Source: Cohnella lupini
GTDB taxonomy: Bacteria > Bacillota > Bacilli > Paenibacillales > Paenibacillaceae
Reading direction: 5' to 3'
Length of the DNA: 64,000 bases
Assembly: GCF_003386205.1 (NCBI RefSeq)
Contig: NZ_QRDY01000009.1
Span: 124,001-188,000 of the forward strand
The position numbers and the translations under genes were made by a program. Under the pieces are notes generated by a model. That model was not told where the DNA came from. It saw nothing but the letters and a program-made list of their open reading frames with translations, and searched no databases. Shown here one piece after another: positions 61,531 to 64,000 of this stretch. Each line of letters opens with the position of its first letter. Position 1 is the first letter of the stretch.

Positions 61531-62839
61531 TAGAGCCTTGCATTCTGCGGTAGCTCAGCAGCATGATCGCGGAACACAGGCACACGCCTAGCAGCAATTC
61601 GTACACGTGACGATACGCTTGAACCATCGGGAGATCGCTTTGGTATTCAAGAAGCAATCCGCAAACGGCAACGGATATCGATCCTCCGAAAAACTGAAAC
61701 AGCTGCGATAAGCCCATCCCCGAACCGATTAAGGTTTTCGGAAGGCGTTGCGACGTCTCGTTGTTTAAGGAGGACATCGTGGCAGATAGCGCAGGAGAAA
61801 AGAAGAGGTACCCGATCAGGATGACCGCCGGGGAAGCTGCAAGATCCAGCGCATAATACGCCAGCACGACTGCGAGAATCGCATGCCCGATCAATAGGAA
61901 CTTAAGATTGCCGTACCTGTCGATCCAACGTCCGACGAACCTTGTAAGAATGGCTGATAGAATAGCGCCCGGCGCTATGAATAAACCGATGCTCATCGCC
62001 GACTTGTCGAAGAGATGGGCAAGCACTAGAGGCATGAGGAACAGATTGCCAAGGTTCACGACCAACGCGCAAAAACCGATAAACAGAAGCTTTCGGTATC
62101 CCGGAACTTTCAGCAATGCGGGATTGATGAAGGTTTCTTTGGCTTTCCGCACATACCAGAAATGCGCAAGGAAGGATAAGATGCTTATCCCGAACCAAAC
62201 AAGGGATTGTTGGGTTACGGCGAGGAGCAGCGACGCCGCGTTTACGATCGTGAGCAGGGCACCCGCGACATCGAATCGTCCGGCTCGCGGCTTCTCGCGA
62301 GGGAGCAGTCTCAGAAGCACCGGCAGAATCGCCAGCACCAGACAGGTAATCGCGAACAATCCGTTCCAGCCGAAGTATTCGCTGATCAAGCCGCCGATAA
62401 TCGGCCCCAGCCCGAAAGCCATCGCGCTGCCCGCGGAGATCATGGCGATGGCCCTGCCCCGTCTTTCGGCGGGAACGTAACGGCTGGCCAGCACCAAGCC
62501 CAAGCCGGCCATCGCCCCGGCGCCTGCCGACTGCAGGATCCTCGCGGCCAGCAACGCCCGAAAGTCGTGGGCGAAGAAGCCGACGACCGAGGAAAGCCCC
62601 AGGACGAGCAGGCCGATCGCGAGCAATCTGCGAATGGATACGATATCGGAGAGCCTGCTATAGACGACCGTAGACAGGGCGTATCCGATTGAGTAACTGG
62701 AGATGATCCATGCGCCCAAATCCTCCGTAATTCTCAGATCATGAATAATGCTTGGAATCGATACGTTGAACATTGTCGTGTTCATGACGACGATGAACAA
62801 GCCGACCGCCCAAACGGGCATTACGATTTTGTCGTTCAT
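61496..62839 (-). CDS. MFS multidrug exporter (DHA2-like), C-terminus inside array F
   Basis: The 447-residue protein has about twelve to fourteen hydrophobic segments and the signature GAWIISSYSIGYALSTVVYSRL plus LAARILQSAGAGAMAGLGLV of drug:H+ antiporters. Such proteins export toxic compounds. The last residues (after MQGSNSARA) are encoded by the edge unit of array F, including the TAG stop, so the native end may be changed or the array may have grown into the gene. The substrate is unknown. Confidence 0.85.
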   Translation of the reverse strand: MNDKIVMPVWAVGLFIVVMNTTMFNVSIPSIIHDLRITEDLGAWIISSYSIGYALSTVVYSRLSDIVSIRRLLAIGLLVLGLSSVVGFFAHDFRALLAARILQSAGAGAMAGLGLVLASRYVPAERRGRAIAMISAGSAMAFGLGPIIGGLISEYFGWNGLFAITCLVLAILPVLLRLLPREKPRAGRFDVAGALLTIVNAASLLLAVTQQSLVWFGISILSFLAHFWYVRKAKETFINPALLKVPGYRKLLFIGFCALVVNLGNLFLMPLVLAHLFDKSAMSIGLFIAPGAILSAILTRFVGRWIDRYGNLKFLLIGHAILAVVLAYYALDLAASPAVILIGYLFFSPALSATMSSLNNETSQRLPKTLIGSGMGLSQLFQFFGGSISVAVCGLLLEYQSDLPMVQAYRHVYELLLGVCLCSAIMLLSYRRMQGSNSARAALPSPS

Positions 62840-62875
62840 AGGTGTCCCATCCCGTCTTTAGGCCTTCGTCGATGC

Positions 62876-62917
62876 AAAAAAGCTATCCTCCGCCCTATTA
62901 TGGTCGGAGATAGCTTT
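62876..62917. terminator. Terminator of rpiA
   Basis: AAAAAGCTATC pairs with GATAGCTTTTT, with TCCG/CGGA pairing inside. It lies after the rpiA stop on the minus strand. Confidence 0.9.
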
Positions 62918-62934
62918 TTCAATAATCACCTTGA

Positions 62935-63633
62935 CTAGGTCGTTAGAATCTCGACCTGATAGTTAATAAACAGACCCGATTCGATGACTCCTGGGATGGA
63001 TTTGACTTCCTTCTCGTATTCCGAGGTGATTTTATTGAAGCGCACGTCGAGAATCAAATTGCCCGCTTCCGTAATAACCGGACCGTCCTTGGACTTCGCC
63101 AATCTCAGGGTGATCTCGTTCGCTCCAAGCTTCAGCAATTCCGTCTCGACCAAGTTGACCGCTCTCGGGTCCACCTCAATCGGCGCCGCGAATTTCTCTC
63201 CGAGAAAGGATACGAACTTGGAGGAATCGACAAGGATGTAGTTCTCGGGGGAGCTCTTGATAACGAGCTTCTCGGCGAACATCGCGCCCCCTCTGCCTTT
63301 GATCAGGTTCTTCTGCGGATCTACTTCGTCCGCTCCGTCGAAGGACCAATCCGGCCGGGCATTCAATAATGAGGATGTATTTAAGCCCAAGATGGAGCAG
63401 GCCATCGAAACTTCGTGCGAGGTCGGAATAGCGAGTACGCTCAGGTTCTGTTCCTTCACCTTCTTGCTGATCGCCAGCAATGCAAGGTACGACGTGGACC
63501 CCGAGCCCACTCCGATCACGTCCCCGTTCTTGACGCGTTCCGCGATTTTCTCCGCTACTTTTTCCTTTTGCTCTCTATTGGAGATTTCATTCGACCACTG
63601 CAAAGTGGTCGCGATTTTATTATCCCAAATCAT
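62935..63633 (-). CDS. rpiA: Ribose-5-phosphate isomerase A
   Basis: The 232-residue protein has the RpiA motifs in order: GVGSGSTSYLALLAI (phosphate-binding), VLAIPTSHEVS, DWSFDGADEVDPQKN and IKGRGGAMFAEKLV. The Asp and Lys catalytic residues of the last two motifs are present. It interconverts ribose-5-phosphate and ribulose-5-phosphate in the pentose phosphate pathway. GAGGG precedes the ATG, and TATAAT about 40 bases upstream is a likely -10 element. Confidence 0.93.
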   Translation of the reverse strand: MIWDNKIATTLQWSNEISNREQKEKVAEKIAERVKNGDVIGVGSGSTSYLALLAISKKVKEQNLSVLAIPTSHEVSMACSILGLNTSSLLNARPDWSFDGADEVDPQKNLIKGRGGAMFAEKLVIKSSPENYILVDSSKFVSFLGEKFAAPIEVDPRAVNLVETELLKLGANEITLRLAKSKDGPVITEAGNLILDVRFNKITSEYEKEVKSIPGVIESGLFINYQVEILTT

Positions 63634-63771
63634 GAATGACCCTCGCTTTAACTAGAAGTGTGCAAGCCCTCAATCTTTCATTTATTATATCATAAGTTCC
63701 GTTAGCGTAAGCATAGCCGGCTATACGCGGAGTCGAGAGATTTCGTGTCTCTTGGAATCGACCCGAACTTA

Positions 63772-64000
63772 CTATTGACCGACTTTACTGTCCGCGCCGG
63801 CCGTTTCTCCGCAGAAATTGTCCGCCATGTAAGTCACCAACGTCTCCAACGGATTACCCAGCTTCACTTTGGTGCCTCTCTGAACTTCCATGAGCGCTTC
63901 GACCATGGATAATTGAGCTACCGAAATCATCTTCCCTTGCTGCGACGCGAGCAAATCGCGAATGTATGCGGACAAAACGATATGGTACTGCTCCTTCTTC
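63772..64000 (-). CDS. C-terminal part of an unrecognised gene, cut by the right edge
   Basis: The frame ends at 63772 and stays open through the right edge at 64000; upstream codons give KKEQYHIVLSAYIRDLLASQ, so the gene probably begins outside the window. A TTG at 63975 could start a 67-residue protein, but its ribosome site (AAGGAG near 63990) is too far for a confident choice. The visible part is helical, with ISVAQLSMVEALMEVQRG and a C-terminal tail containing one Cys. No family is recognised. Confidence 0.55.
   Translation of the reverse strand, partial: KKEQYHIVLSAYIRDLLASQQGKMISVAQLSMVEALMEVQRGTKVKLGNPLETLVTYMADNFCGETAGADSKVGQ

Overview
The window looks like chromosomal DNA of a Gram-positive spore-former of the Paenibacillaceae (a Cohnella- or Paenibacillus-like organism). 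This is inferred from the moderate GC content, strong AGGAGG ribosome sites with some TTG/GTG starts, and the gene families present: a YesMN-type two-component pair beside a sugar ABC importer, a SgrR-type regulator, the heterodimeric exporter pair YheI/YheH, LipL, a RacA-like protein, DUF342/HD-GYP genes, and Fur and MerR control sites. No rRNA, tRNA, prophage, insertion sequence or CRISPR array was seen.

Layout. 1-2300: a quinone/electrophile-stress locus like Bacillus mhq (ring-cleaving dioxygenase, MarR regulator, DoxX protein) and Dps. 2396-6133: MATE exporter, divergent AraC regulator and a bicupin oxalate decarboxylase. 6436-12817: an uncharacterised gene, two transporters, peptidase T, an alkyltransferase-like protein, a membrane protein and a metallo-beta-lactamase-fold hydrolase. 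13286-19897: secreted peptidoglycan-binding protein, HD-GYP phosphodiesterase, GPH symporter with YdjC/ChbG deacetylase, AlkD-like protein and an iron alcohol dehydrogenase. 20052-24146: LipL, an ArsR pair and a Fur-controlled siderophore-binding lipoprotein with its AraC regulator. 24176-31973: exporter pair, small and DUF membrane proteins, SgrR-like regulator. 31974-33173: an AT-rich stretch with two frameshifted membrane-protein genes, one inside a 400-bp segment bounded by 18-bp perfect inverted repeats. 33174-43580: two nitrilase-family genes, RacA-like protein, polysaccharide deacetylase, several methyltransferases and acetyltransferases. 43577-52625: alpha-galactosidase with ABC importer and two-component system. 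52722-55979: a c-di-GMP-I riboswitch with terminator in front of a DUF342/FapA gene and an HD-GYP gene. 56149-64000: IlvE, LysR regulator, CAP/LysM lipoprotein, DbpA-type helicase, MFS exporter, RpiA and a gene cut by the right edge.

The most unusual feature is a set of intergenic tandem arrays (A-F), all with a repeat period of exactly 51 bp, although the unit sequence differs between arrays. Each unit carries a short inverted repeat. Arrays A and B share half of their unit in opposite orientation; C, D, E and F share a GAGTTA/TAACTC-type dyad architecture. Four of the five array sites lie directly after a stop codon and the fifth lies just past a terminator. A degenerate seventh set (G) follows the polysaccharide deacetylase gene. 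Array F runs into the MFS gene and supplies its stop codon. These arrays create long spurious open frames because 51 is a multiple of 3; the substitutions between units argue against coding.
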